Of a DNA stretch of 64,000 nucleotides, positions 50,001 through 61,745 are shown in pieces. This DNA comes from Acheta domesticus (lineage: Eukaryota; Arthropoda; Insecta; Orthoptera; Gryllidae), in contig JAHLJT010009436.1 of the NCBI GenBank assembly GCA_031308135.1, positions 115,974,916-116,038,915 on the forward strand, read 5' to 3'. Each line of letters starts with the position of its first letter. Within the stretch, counting starts at the first letter, position 1. The translations under genes and the position numbers were made by a program. The notes beneath the pieces were generated by a model. It was not told where the DNA came from and searched no databases. It saw nothing but the letters and a program-made list of their open reading frames with translations.

Positions 50001-50600
50001 TGTTAAGTCAAGTTTTGTCATGTTTAAATGAACCTCATTTCAGTAATTAAGAATTATTATACTTTGTTATAGTTAGCTACTTAAACTGTTGCTTCTGTAA
50101 TGGTAGCTTTTTAGCCTTTTCATTCATTTTCACAATTACTTGAATAAACATGAAGCAATTTAAAGACAATCAACCACTACTTTAAAACAGAATTATTTTT
50201 ATTGGCATCAATACCCCCAAAAAATCACCATGTTTTGCAACAATGTAACAGCATCATCATGTAGTCAGAAATCAAGCAGTTATAACAATCATCATACCAT
50301 TATGCTCATTACAATATATTGAATAAACTATTTTACTAATAAGTGATTGCAAGCATCAAAATATTTTGGTCAACTTACAAAGCTGCTAAACTGCATTACT
50401 TTTCAAACACAGCTTATCTGAATGAACAATAGGAATTAATGAAAAAGCAATTTCTTTCTGAATTATTCTTGGGTGATGGAATACTACATTCATGCTGGGT
50501 AGCAAGCCTTCCAGTAATTATATCATATTTTAGACCATTTATTCAATGTAAACAAAAGAAACAAAATAGTTGATGAAATAAAATTCAACATCTTACGCTC
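47060..50600. other. No gene seen apart from weak GC-rich patches
   Basis: AT-rich DNA with GC-richer patches at 47745-47890 and 48965-49130 (repeated gcgcagtgc). Short frames only. Confidence 0.5.
47745..47890. other. GC-rich island (weak)
   Basis: A short GC-rich segment with four overlapping frames on both strands; no gene. Confidence 0.4.
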
Positions 50601-50609
50601 CCCAAAAAA

Positions 50610-52160
50610 TATCCGATACGATGTTTATTTCCAAAACTTCTCCCAACGAAATCCTCAGAATAGTCAGTAAACTAAAAAATAAATATTCATCTGGTTTAGA
50701 TGAATTTCCGGATTGTTTATTACAAACTTGTGTACCTGCCTTTATACATCCGTTAACTCACATTTTCATTGCTGCTTTACGTACAGGAATATTTCCAGAT
50801 ATTTTAAAAACAGCAAAAATTAAGCCACTTTTTAAAAAATGAAATCCAAAATTACTGGCCAATTTCTCTTTTGTCAGTTTTCTCAAAAATATTAGAGAGG
50901 CTTTTCTACTCACAAATGGAAACTTTTCTCTCACAAAAAAAAGAGAGAGAGAGAGAGAGAAGAAAGAAAAAAAAAAAGAAGAAGAAGAGTTTTTAGACTC
51001 AGAACACGGTTTGAGAAAATCAAAATCTACGGAAACTGAAATTTTTTCTTTTCACAAAGATGTTCCTTCATCAATAGACCAAAATGAAGTACCCATTGGA
51101 ATATTCTTAGATCTTTTGAAAGCTTTTGACATTATTGACCATAACATCTTGCTCTCAAAATTACCTTCATATGGAATTCATGGTATTGCCCTAGATTGGA
51201 AAACTTCATACCTTAAACATCGGATTCAAAGAGTAGAAATACCATACCGGCACGAAAGGTTCAATCTTAGGTCCCATCCTCTTTCTATTATATGTAAATG
51301 ATATGCCCTCGTCTATTAAAAATGGAAGAACGGTTCTGTTTGCCAATGACATGAATGTTCTTTGCAAAAAAGAAGCAGTAAATAGTACGATTTCAGAAGT
51401 TTCAAATTGGTTTAATAATAACAAATAAATTGTTAACGAAAGAAAAACTTGTTTCAATGCATTTTTCTATTTCAAATTGGCAATCGCATGTTCCACTGAA
51501 AATGAACAATATGCAATGAGCTGATGTTGAGGTAACAAAATTTCTAGGTCTCTCAATTCAATCAAACCTTAAATGGAATGACATACAACAGAATTAAACA
51601 CTAAATTAAGTTCATTATGTTACACGTTCAGAATTCTTTCAAATTCTGTCAGCCTTCATGCAGCTCATAGCAATTATTTTGCAAATGTACATTCCCGCCT
51701 GAGATATGGCATAATATTCTGGGGAAGCTCATCCTGTAGTACTCAGACCTTCAGATTGCAAAAGAAAATTATTTGAATAATGAAAAAAATGCCTTCCACG
51801 TGGTCCCTGAGTGGTCTTTTCATTGAGCTTGGAATCTTACCATTGCCATGCCTATTTATTTACGAATCTGTAATATTTGTCAAAAATGACCTACTTAATG
51901 GAGGGAACATATTTTCATGCAATATTGATATTTATAATTACAACACACGTCGTAGAAATCATGTGCATCAAGTGTATTAACAGCTCAGTGCAAGAAATGA
52001 ACATACAATACATGTATGTTACTTTACAATGCATTGTCAGATGGCATTAAACAATTAAAGTCGGTACACAAATTTAAGTTAAAAGTAAAATCTTTTCTGC
52101 TGCATAAATGTTTCTATACAATTAAAGACTACATTGATCGTCAAAAAGGAAAATAATGTT
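50610..52160 (+). pseudogene. Reverse transcriptase fragment, jockey/CR1-type LINE relic
   Basis: The first piece (50621-50842) reads KLKNKYSSGLDEFPD, then IFPDILKTAKIKPLFKK, the start of a jockey-like RT domain. After a break and a GA-rich microsatellite (50938-50991), motif A appears as IFLDLLKAFDIIDHN (51088-51150). Motif B follows as GSILGPILFLLYVNDM, one frame over. Motif C at 51339-51350 reads F-A-N-D where the catalytic site needs F-A-D-D. The C-terminal part at 51790-51980 (LGILPLPCLFIYESVIFVK, then YNTRRRN) matches the region after the thumb in such elements. There is no endonuclease, so it is 5'-truncated, and frameshifts make it inactive. It lies about 1 kb past the 3' end of USP39, convergent with it. 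Confidence 0.85.
50938..50991. repeat. (GA)n / A-rich / (GAA)n compound microsatellite
   Basis: It lies inside the jockey-type RT relic and has displaced part of its coding sequence. Confidence 0.9.
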
Positions 52161-53201
52161 TATTTTAACAAAACAATGATATATAATGAATTAGCTTAGC
52201 TTTGAACCCACAAAAATAAAAATTCTGTTTGAGATTCATAAAGTCAAGTTCAGACACACTCATTCAAAATTACCAATTTTTGAAAAATCTTGCAAATGGT
52301 TTAGGCGCTAGTGTTCAAAGAATCTATCAGACATTTTTGAAAAAACACTTTCTTGATGATTCACAGGGGAATTGTCCAAGTTAACTAGAACATGGAAAAG
52401 TGTCTCAGAAGTTTCAAGCAGCTGGAACCCCCATCAAAGGTTGAGTGTAAAAGGAAGTAAAAAGGGATTTTGATGTAAATCACCTTAGAACAGATTGTTT
52501 TCAGAGAAGATGTGGTTTCTGTCACCAACCTCCCAGAATCATAAGCCAGAAGTGCAAAGTAGCACTTCATTCACAGTCTTGGCACAAATTTCATAATACA
52601 AATGAATGTAAAAAATATTTATTATCTACTTTTTACTTCAGTTTCATGTGTTGTTTTCTTATTTTCATAAATAAAAAAAACAACACTAAATTGAAGTCCA
52701 TTTGATATAAATCACTTTTGTGCATTTCATTTTTGCAAGACCCACAACGCCCCGTGTCTCCTCCAACTGACACCCTCATAGAACAAAACCCATAGTATTG
52801 ATTTAGATAATAACCTTCTCAAAGGTTACATGGATGAATACAGAAGTAGCATTCAGAATGGCAAACCAAAATATTCCATAATAAATGGGAATTGCTGAGT
52901 TAAGAAAGTCAATTTTCTTTCACTTGTTTTCTTTTAATAAGTTTAATGGAAAGTTATCCATGACCTAATTAAATATTACCCAAATAAATATTTCAATATC
53001 CATTCTGCACAGTTTTGCCTGGCCCATTATTTCAATACATTGGTTTCAACAAAGAAATTATACAATGCTCCAGTAACAAAGTGTATAAAAAGTTTGAATT
53101 ATTATTTTAGCATACAAAGTCACTTCTTTTACACAACAATATAGTATATAGCATTACATGTCAAAGACAAAGTAATTAATTCTTTTCATTTAATTATTAA
53201 T

Positions 53202-53243
53202 TCATCTTGATTTTGAGGGATTTGATTTTCTTAGTTCATAAAT
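53202..53243 (-). CDS. USP39: USP39 terminal exon with stop codon
   Basis: The acceptor reads tgtttcag. The 42 bp encode IYELRKSNPSKSR and a TGA stop at 53204-53202. The family also ends in a short charged tail starting with Ile and an aromatic residue, so the exon is plausible. The sequence is divergent enough that another 3' exon cannot be excluded. A variant poly(A) signal ATTAAA lies about 10 bp past the stop (53194-53189, minus strand), and an AATAAA near 52620 is the next candidate. Confidence 0.75.
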   Translation of the reverse strand: MYELRKSNPSKSR

Positions 53244-56200
53244 CTGAAACAAAAATTAAGTCAACTAAATATTTTAAGAAAAATGTTGATGTTAATATGT
53301 TACAAGAAAAGGATCAATTCAGAATATAATTTCAAACTAGATCAACTCATAAAAAGCATGAAAGTAAATACTTAAAGAGATTACACTAACCTGTATATAT
53401 GCTTCAGTAAGAGTAATCATTTGAGGCAAAATATCAATAACATGAAGATCTTGCATCTCGTACCATTTACCACTCCCCTACAAAATTCAAAAACAAATTA
53501 ATAATAATATTAATTAATACATTAATAATTACATTTAGTTAACAAGACCACCAATGCTTCTATATATTGATGCAAATTTACCTTGTGTAAAACATGAACA
53601 CGATATGTTCCTTTCCCAGGTTCACCGTCATGAACGATGTTCGCTACGAGGTCATAAGTTGAATTAGGATATTTTTCCTTTATTTCTGGTGTTAAAATAT
53701 CTCCAAAATCCACATTTCTGAAAAATTATTTTTTATCTTGAGATTGGCACACATTTGAGACTGTTATAAGACTAATAAAAATATGAAAATATTTTTGAGG
53801 TTTATCTTTGATGGATCTGAGGATGCCACCTGTATTTGCCAAGTGCAGGAGGCAAAGAGCATTCTTTTTGGAGTAAGAATTACAAACTTATTTCAGATAA
53901 GGATCATCATTTTTTTATACTAGAACACTAAAAAATATTTTAAAAAGTATCGTATATTTCCAACATTTTTAGGCCTCTTTTGAAATTCTTTTACTCTTTT
54001 TACTTTCCCTTATACGTACATTTATACTGAGTAATATACGTAGTACACGAAAAGTTATGTAAAGCTGCAGAAAATCAATTTCGAGATTTTAACGGAAATA
54101 CACGCTTTGGGGTCCCCTGATACCAAAAAAGTGGTTGTTTTCAAAACATCCATCTGTCTGTTCATGAACAACACTAGCGCCTAAACCATATGTCTGATTT
54201 CTTCCAAAATGGATAATCCCCAGTCGATCTGCGTCAACTCGAAGCGCCGCGATTTTGAAAAACTTTCTTCAAAATTTGGGGGTACTTTACATGAAGCCTC
54301 CCGAACATTTTCAACATTTTCTCAAAAACGATTCCAATTTTTTTTTCATTTCTTGTAAGGATAAAGTAAAATACACTTATAAAGGTGGCATAGGTCTCAT
54401 TTTCACGGTTAACTCTGAATTTTCAAAAATTTCAAGAGTTTGAATTTTTTTCGGCGTCTTCCTACAAGTACAAAATTGAAGACAGAGATTCTTCTTTCAA
54501 ATAAAATTTGTTCTCCAAAGTGAATTCTATCATTAAGATCATGTACATTTTTTTGAAAATTATAGTACTTTTTGTGCAATATTTGCAATTTTAAAAAATT
54601 ATACAAACATGATTTTCTCAAAAATGGCTCCAAATTTTTTCTTTAAACTTTTGGTAGGGATAGTGCTAAATGTACTCTATGAAATGACATAATTGCCATA
54701 TTGCTATTCTTTTGTTTTTTTCAAAAATTACAAAAATTTAATTTTTTTTTACTTGTCTTCCTAGTCAGTAATATTTAGATTAGTGGCGATTTGTTCACAT
54801 TCTTATGTATTTACAACTGCATGTGCTTTAAATAATGTCAAATGAAGTTTCTCGACAACTTAACCGCATTTGCAGAAATGCTCAAACGCTATTTTCTCAT
54901 AAATGGCTCCAAATATTTTCTTTCAGCTTTTGGAACTGATAGTGCTAATTGCACTTTTTTATACAAAGTAAAGTTCAATTTGGGGTCCTTTTTGGTTTTG
55001 CAAAAATTACATTAATTAATTTTTTTGAAAGATCTTTCACACCTTTAATATGCACGTTTCCAGCAATTTGTAAATACTATTGTATTTGTGAGTGTAAGTG
55101 CTTCAAATGACGTTTTTCGAGAAAAAAAACGTTTTTCTGTGAAAAAGAGCTTCAAATTTCACATTTTTAATAGCACTTGAACATCAGTTTTAAAAAACAG
55201 CTTCAAATTTTTCAAAGAAAATTGCCATTTAGGACGAGGCTTTACTGTTCTTTAATATTTTAAAATTAATATTTCCATTCTAACATTAGGAAAACGAAAA
55301 ATTAAGAAAACGTCAAAAAAAATGTACTTTGGGTGGCGATAGATGGCAGCTGGCACAAGTAAGTGACAATTCTGAATAGCTAGCCCAGACCCACAGAAAT
55401 AAAAAACTAATATGGGAAAGTCTGTGCCATTCTGTAGCACCACTAGTTGTTTTCTTCTTGATGTTCTGGCTTATATTAAAGTGGCACCAAAATTGCAGGG
55501 ATAGTTGCAATATGGAGCAGGTAGTGCATAAATGGCAAGCTGATCCCATCAAGCAGAATGAACCACAATTCAAACTGTTAAGCTATATTTATTATACCAA
55601 TTTCATTACATTTAAATGTGAAATCATATCAGTATATGATGTAATAACAAGCTTGCTCATTCACAGAGTCCATGGGTACCTCATGTACACATAAGGATCC
55701 TAATCATTTGTTTAGCCTGCTTATATATTAAACCACCCTGCATACCCCTTTCTGTCAGATGCAGAACCTATTCATAGAATGCCATTTGATTGGACAAATG
55801 GAATTCCTCCTTTGAAATGTGATGCTATCAGCACATGATAGTTGTTTTCCATAAATTGAGTTCATTTACATCAGAAGTTCAATTTAAGGAGGAGGGTAGC
55901 ATGCAGAAGCATATCTACGGTATGCCAGACACGGCACATGCCATGGACGCCACTCACCAGGGGCGCTATGTAGAGTACACCCGCTAAAACAAATAACAAC
56001 CACCCTAATTTGAAGTAATCAGACAGGGGCGCAAATTCTATGCTTGCCATGGGTGCCTGAATACCTAGATATGCCTCTGGTAGCATGGCCTTGTACCCTT
56101 TTGCTCACTGTCACTGGCTATGTAGTATGACTGTTTATGTACACATTGATGTCTCATAAACACATTATGGTTAGCCTCTACAACAGTGAATATTCTCATC

Positions 56201-57804
56201 TCCCATTTTTGTGCCTTGCTTAGCTAAAGTGACCTGTGTTAAAACAATTTTTTCATTGGAAAGAAGCACATGTACATTGAATTGATTGTAGTTGTGATAC
56301 CAGAGGTGATATTTTGATGATGCCTAAATATGGTAATTGTTCCAGTAAGTGTATAAAAGTCATACATTATTATTAACAAAAGTGTCATTTTTTAACTCCT
56401 TGTTAGTCAGAGAATCTTAATATACATCAGGACAAGAGAAAAAAGTACGTACTATTTATTATGTTGTAATTGAAAAGACATTTTAATTTACTATGATTTA
56501 AACTTTACAAAAAATTAAAGCAATTGCCATATTTAAGCTAAGTCAAAATATCATCTCACTGGTTTCCTAGCAAGCTTGGCAGCACAACAGTATAAACAAT
56601 TTGAAGTACTATGAAAATTTGCTTCTCATTGAACAAACAATGATTATTATAGTGTTTCAACGATATCCAGTATAGAAAGAGCTATCCTTGACACAAAAAA
56701 ATTCAATATCACTGTAGTATTGACAAAAACCTTATTCAAAATATTGGTTTGAGACACTTGAAAAGTGAGGCACAAAGACAATGGATGAGAATACATGTCT
56801 TTCCAGAACTGTAGTTGTGGCTAATTTCGGACTGGTTATTGTTTACATTATCCAAAATGGGTGGATAATGTAAACATGTATTATTATTCATATATCATTC
56901 AGTTGGTGTGGAATTGGCTATTTTTTCATATCCTGGTAATCTACTACATAAAACTCAAATTAATAAAATAATGTGAAAATACTATTAAAGTTATTTAAAT
57001 ATTATATTTATTAAGTATTTTTTAATTAAAAGACAGATAACAGTTTTAAGGGTATTTTGAAATTTTATTTCAATAAATTCTCTTCCGTTGTTATAAAATT
57101 GAGAATAGAAGACTATAAAAACATTTCTGTCTGCTATAAATATAGTGTCATGTGATGGATCATCAGCTCAACGTCGTTTTCCAATCAGATGTTTTCTTAT
57201 GACTTTTTTAGTTGTGAAATGCTCTCGATTGGAAAATCGCATCACAGCTGATGATCGGTCACAGGCCAGTATATTTAAATCAGACAACATACTGACAGAA
57301 AAACAGTTGCCCTATAAGAACACTTAGAAGAATTTTCAGGAATATATAGTTATCACTGGATGCAGCTAGCTGATCCAATGAAAACAGGATACATTCCACA
57401 AATTTTCCAGAACAAAATTACTTAATGTCACATTTCTCCAACTATAACAAAAACAACAAAATTTATAACTGAAGGATCTAATGTCATAAAAGTGTACAAA
57501 ATATGACTTAAAACTATTTGTGACTTACTTGACAGGAAAATTGACAATTGTAGGATTCTTTTCAATAAAAAATGTGTTCTTGGTAAAGCGCTGAAAAGAT
57601 TAATATATTTTAATACAACAATATAAATGTAAATTTCATGTAATTAATGCTTATAAACTTAAAAAGTAAAACTACCTTAATATACAGAATTAAATAAGGA
57701 GGAAGTTGTGTTATTTCAAATCTCTTCATAAAATTTTCTTTGTATGTTTTGTACTCTTTTTCCATTTGAGCATTAAATTTTTGGAGAAGGGTATACAGGT
57801 TCAC
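53202..57804 (-). CDS. USP39: USP39 (tri-snRNP-associated protein 2), C-terminal exons, 5'-partial
   Basis: Five exons (57804-57676, 57590-57529, 53717-53582, 53477-53391, 53243-53202) join in frame across four GT-AG introns into about 151 residues ending in a TGA stop. The translation holds EKEYKTYKENF, the LPPYLILYIKRFTKN block, the NPTIVNFPV block, STYDLVANIVHDGEPGKG and GSGKWYEMQDLHV. These follow, in order, the end of the USP39/SAD1 fold as I recall it. USP39 belongs to the U4/U6.U5 tri-snRNP and is needed for spliceosome maturation in the nucleus. It is known as an inactive deubiquitinase: here the position of the USP catalytic His (normally G-H-Y) reads G-T-Y, as expected for a pseudo-enzyme. 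Family members are about 550 residues, so roughly 400 N-terminal residues (zinc-finger UBP and first half of the USP domain) are missing. No matching exon was found between 57805 and 64000. The tail after the last conserved block is short and divergent. Family identity is nearly certain; the last exon is least sure. Confidence 0.93.
53391..53477 (-). CDS. USP39: USP39 exon, 87 bp
   Basis: The acceptor reads ttttgtag and the donor gttagt. It encodes 29 codons in phase 0: GSGKWYEMQDLHV, then IDILPQMITLTEAYIQ. This is the end of the USP fold. The 104-bp and 147-bp flanking introns are short. The WYEMQD segment has Q-D where active USPs usually have D-D. Confidence 0.95.
53582..53717 (-). CDS. 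USP39: USP39 exon, 136 bp
   Basis: The acceptor reads tttttcag and the donor gtaaat. One base completes the split Lys codon, followed by 45 codons from NVDFGDILTPEIKEKYPN through STYDLVANIVHDGEPGKG to VHVLHK. It includes the G-T-Y that stands where active USPs have the catalytic G-H-Y. The open frame continues past the donor as VNLHQYIEAL, which is intron read-through and not protein. The upstream intron is 3,811 bp and carries a Rep-A copy. Confidence 0.95.
54000..55447 (-). repeat. Rep-A long form inside the USP39 intron
   Basis: On the minus strand it begins aactagtggtgctacagaat at about 55447 and ends near tatacgtac at 54010, a near full-length composite matching 26020-27510. Internal units are visible at about 54610, 54890 and 55180. 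It lies wholly within the 3.8-kb intron between USP39 exons. Confidence 0.8.
55450..57528. other. USP39 intron, remainder
   Basis: AT-rich intron sequence after the Rep-A copy. The frame 55871-56086 (71 codons) covers DNA that looks repeat-derived, but I have no second copy in the window to prove it. Confidence 0.6.
57529..57590 (-). CDS. USP39: USP39 exon, 62 bp
   Basis: The acceptor reads cttttcag and the donor gtaagt. The 62 bp encode RFTKNTFFIEKNPTIVNFPV plus two bases of a split Lys codon completed by the next exon. It is too short to show up in an ORF search and was found by extending the conserved block across the splice sites. Confidence 0.93.
57676..57804 (-). CDS. USP39: USP39 exon (first visible), 129 bp
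   Basis: Preceded by a polypyrimidine-rich acceptor ending ttattacag and followed by donor gtagtt. It encodes 43 codons in phase 0, from VNLYTLLQKFNAQ to LPPYLILYIK. An 85-bp intron separates it from the next exon. The preceding exon should encode the segment with the USP39 motif just before this block; it is not visible in the remaining 6 kb. Confidence 0.93.
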
Positions 57805-59645
57805 CTGTAATAAATGAGAAACACTTTTAAAGAAAAATTTACACTATTAACTTTGGCTTGGGCTGATTTTGCGCCCCTAAATCGGCCATGTGTCTAAATC
57901 TAATTTTGGTTTACTGAGTTCAAATATGCACGCAATTTTTACGTGAAACGGTTTTTATTCCAGTCTGTAGAGGGTGTCTCTTAGTAAAACATACTAACTA
58001 AAAACGTCTTATGTTTGCAACCGTACAACCCGCGCGCCTTAGTTTTGTGTTGTTTTGTAAAGGAAATACTTAATTACTCAATCACGCGGGCATTGCGTGC
58101 GTCGTTGCGCAATGCGCGCATCTATCTATAGAGAGAGAGACGCACACGCACACACGCACGCACACACACTACTCGACTTATTTCGCTGAAATTTTCATAC
58201 CTAGTTCTTATTGGTACCGGGAATTTTTTAAAGAGTTCTTTGTATTAAATCGGACGGTGGGGGGGGGGGGTTGATGATGACCAGCGTGATGACTCGCTCA
58301 GTCTTCTCAAGCTCCTCTGAACAGAAGCTCTAGGCAACCCGCAGCACCGTCAAGTATTAAGCGCGTTGCCAGCATATTCTGCTCCTGTGATTGTGAAATA
58401 TCGGCCGGAATGTTCTACATATGTTTTAGATATACGCACATTCTCTTACGCGCGCGCGCGCAAACGCCCACACTTTGCTTGAAGAGCGATCCACGGATTT
58501 TTGTTTTTGAACTGCATGCCTCGCTTCGACTCATAATATCGTAGTTGCTACCTTGAAAGCAGAAGGTTTCAACTAAATGCTGGCGGTGCCAACCATTATT
58601 CGGATATTTTATTTTTAAAATTGTAGTGTAATATAGTATTGTAGTTCATACGTAATTAATCTTCATTGAATAAAATGATTTTGAACTTGTATTTATTTAA
58701 GGGAAGTATGTAGTGCCTACTCTACATACATCATACTCATTCATCTATGGGTTTATGGAGAACCCAATTAACCTTCACACTTCCGGTGCACTTTTCTCAA
58801 GAACAATGAGTTACATCTTTGATATTTTTACAGCAGTTTTGTCTGATTTTTCAGTATGACAGACAATTCTTTTGCATTAACGCCTTGCATTTAAAAGTTA
58901 CAACTTTTTTTACTGAAAAAGAAATTTTTAATTTTTTCGAAAGATTGTTTCACATAAAAACTAGTCTAATATCAAGAGCGCATTGAGCAACTGAGAATTC
59001 GATACATTTTTTTTTAGAAATGTTACCGTAAGTATTTAAAAAAAAATGCACCACTGTTCACAGGAAGTAAATTTGTGGCAAATGGCTTTCAAAATACGAA
59101 CAGTAAACAGTAACACCCACCAACTACTATGATAGCCTAGAAGCATCCTTCGATGTAATCTGTGTCCTCTTCTTCCCTTTTCTTCTTAATGTTAATCTTC
59201 TTCTTTCTTGGCTGTTTGCTACGATCTTCCACTGCTTTATCAGCTTTTTCCACTCGAAATCTAACTTTTAACTCAGAATTGCAAAAATATCTTTATAAAC
59301 AGATGCGCGTTGACGTACGCCACGACGGGGGCGTGGCAAATTTAAATACCCGAGAAAAAGGCTTTTAAATTTGAGATACGGCCAAACGGTGACCACAGCT
59401 ATATTCAGCACACTTTCAATATACAAAAATTGGGGGCAAAAATTATTTTTTGGGGGGGGCAAAATTCCACTACATATTCCCCTTAATACATTGCAACAGC
59501 GAATCATTGCCAGGTCTGCAAATAATACATCTAACTGAAACAGGTCTTATCAAACATTTCATGACTTAAAAACTTGTAATTTTGTGCGTACGTTTTACGG
59601 TTGTTCAGCGATGGCTTCCCCGTTTTCGATACTTACGGTCGAGAA
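57805..59645. other. Presumed USP39 intron
   Basis: No exon matching the USP39 segment that should precede 57804 was found on the minus strand. It holds low-complexity DNA at 58.1-58.5 kb only. Confidence 0.55.
58125..58275. repeat. Low-complexity cluster: (GA)n, (CA)n and a G run
   Basis: A GA run near 58130 and CA/CG-rich DNA to about 58168, then a G run at about 58258-58271. It is within the presumed USP39 intron. Confidence 0.85.
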
Positions 59646-60404
59646 TAGGGGCCATCCACAAATTACGTGAATATCACGTTTTTTTCGCTAAAACCAATGT
59701 TAAATTACGAGAAAACTGAAGTGTGGGAATTGTTATGCGGTGTTGTTGACGCAATTAAATGGAGTAGTAAAAGATGTCTCCGTCAACTTATTTATTGAGA
59801 GAGCCAGCTTTCGGCGGCTTTGCCTTCATCAGTCTCGGTATGTGTGGCGAAGGTCGGGAGACTGCGAGAAAACTGAGACAAGTTAAGTAAAACACGTTTC
59901 TATACTAAAATAGACTAAGTCTTGCACAACAATATTTATCGCGATTATCTGCAACCCTATGACCTCTATTGAGCATTCCAAGTCAAATCGCACAAGAGTT
60001 GACACTTTTTTTAAAAAAATGTATGATTTTGTTTCTTAAACCTGGACATCAAAAAAAGAGAATTTTTTATTTGTCTGAAAATTGATTATTTGTGTAGTTA
60101 TGCCTATATTAAATTTTGGAATTTACAGGTACTTCACAAAATAAGATCAATTGTTGCTCCGAATGTTCTAACTATAAAAAATTCTGGTTTGTTTCATTTA
60201 ATACTTTGAAATGTGTATTTTATTCTTCTGTAAATAAATTTTTCAAAAAATATTTTTTCCTTTTAAAATTTTATTTTTTTCAAAAAAAGTAAAATTTCTA
60301 TATAAACTCGATGAGATAAAAATTTGAAAAAAATATAGGCGTGTTCCTTGTTCAATTTTCTATGAAATACAAGAAAAAAAGTGGGCACTCCTCTCATACA
60401 GTTC

Positions 60405-60790
60405 TAAAAAAAAATCAATTGCAAGTATGAGGGCGCGCTCTGCCTACACATGCACTAACGAATTATGTTCGGTCAGTCTTTGATGCGCGTGCTGAAGAAC
60501 TAAAAAAAGAATGACCGTCTGCCAGATTAGGGTTTGAAGAGTTATTAGTATTTCAGATGTTCATACATGTTTTTGTGGATAACATCGTGAGTGACTTGTG
60601 GGCCATCTATGTTCTTATGGGTGAGAGCGAAAAAAATCAATTGAAATTACGTGGGCGCGTGGTTCCTGCCCCTACACTAATTTTGTTCGATCAGTCTTTG
60701 AAGTATCGAAGAACAATAAAAAGAATGACCGTCTGCTTGATTAGGGTTTCAAGAAATATTAGTAACTCATATGTTCACTCTGTCCCCAGA
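60405..60790 (+). repeat. Two tandem copies of a ~220-bp segment
   Basis: About 60405-60560 and 60628-60785 share aaaaaatcaattg, a gggcgcg block, a GTCAGTCTTTGA / ATCAGTCTTTGA block, agaatgaccgtctgc, attagggttt and atgttca in the same order and spacing. They are diverged (roughly 75-80 percent by eye). A 95-codon open frame across the second copy (60557-60844) is taken as accidental. Confidence 0.7.
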
Positions 60791-61031
60791 AGGGATGGTG
60801 ATAGCAAAACGAATTCTACTACTGCTTTTCCTCATGTCAGCTAAACGAATTTTACCGCTGAGTCCCTTTGCGTCCTAGGGATGGGGTGGCCTCCTGATCT
60901 TGCTCGTGAAATACAATCAACCACTTGTCAAGGGGCATGAGTAAAATTTTCTCAACATCAGTCGCAATACGCACCTTATGAAGATAAGAGTGCTAGTGTT
61001 CGTTCTGTGAATTATGTGTACACTGTGCAAC

Positions 61032-61745
61032 ATGAGTGGCGATCACCGTATGAGATACGACAGATGTTTCAATCCATTTAATTTTTCTGATAACGATTTT
61101 AGAAAAGAAAATCTCCAAGAGGCGTAAACCACGATTTGCTGGTGAATTTACAGGAGTCATTTGATTTGCGAATGTGTGATTCTTTTCGGAAGAAAGGGTA
61201 TCGGCTTCCAAAACGGCCTTCTGTTAGTGAAGAGAGCGTCGATTAGTGGCTCTCGTGTCATTAACGAAAGTAACGGAACGTCCAGTGAAAACAGTGGAAA
61301 TGAAGAAAATGATAATTTATGCTCTTCCGATAGTTCAATTGTCTGTGAAACTAATTTAAAAAAATTTTTAAAAAAAAGTATCCCCATGAGAAATTTCAGA
61401 AAGTACGATGTGCCAATACAGATACATTTTTCACATTGAAGATCCTTCTACGTCCATCGAAAAATCAGACTAAAGATACTGTTTAGAAACTTATCGATTC
61501 CTTTCATTCAACTGATGACACGACGTTGAAAATTTAAATTTTGACAATGTTTGAAAGTTGGACATACAACAAAATTAAACGACATTTTCCAGCAACCGAA
61601 TGAATGATAAAAGTGTCTAAAAAGCTGGCTGAAGAATTTGGAATTTTGTCCAGACCTGAAGTAAATTCGGTAGCGCATTAAAACTGCATTGTGACGAATG
61701 TTCAGGAATTCTATGGTAAGCGAGTACTTGTATTTTAAGTGAATT
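61032..61745 (+). pseudogene. Broken transposon-type ORF, unknown family
   Basis: Pieces in changing frames read MSGDHRMRYDRCFNPFNF (61032 on), DLRMCDSFRKKGYRLPK (about 61160-61210), NESNGTSSENSGNEENDNL (61266 on), then MFESWTYNKIKRHF and KKLAEEFGILSRPEVNSVAH (about 61545-61680) and VTNVQEFYGKRVLVF. The order (RC-NPF start, a C-D-S-C-R-K-like site here with Cys changed, an acidic Ser-rich linker, then a SW-I-KI--F / K-L-E--GILSRP helix region) resembles a multicopy uncharacterised gene family I recall in aphids and cnidarians, probably transposon-borne. Several stops make it dead. The family assignment is inference; no enzyme can be named. Confidence 0.45.

Noticed and set aside
53522..53713. 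Single-exon 63-codon gene
   Set aside because: The first part is a USP39 exon; the tail after VHVLHK is intron read-through beyond a good GT donor at 53581-53580.
60557..60844. A 95-codon plus frame
   Set aside because: It lies across one half of a tandem duplication; the other half does not keep the frame.
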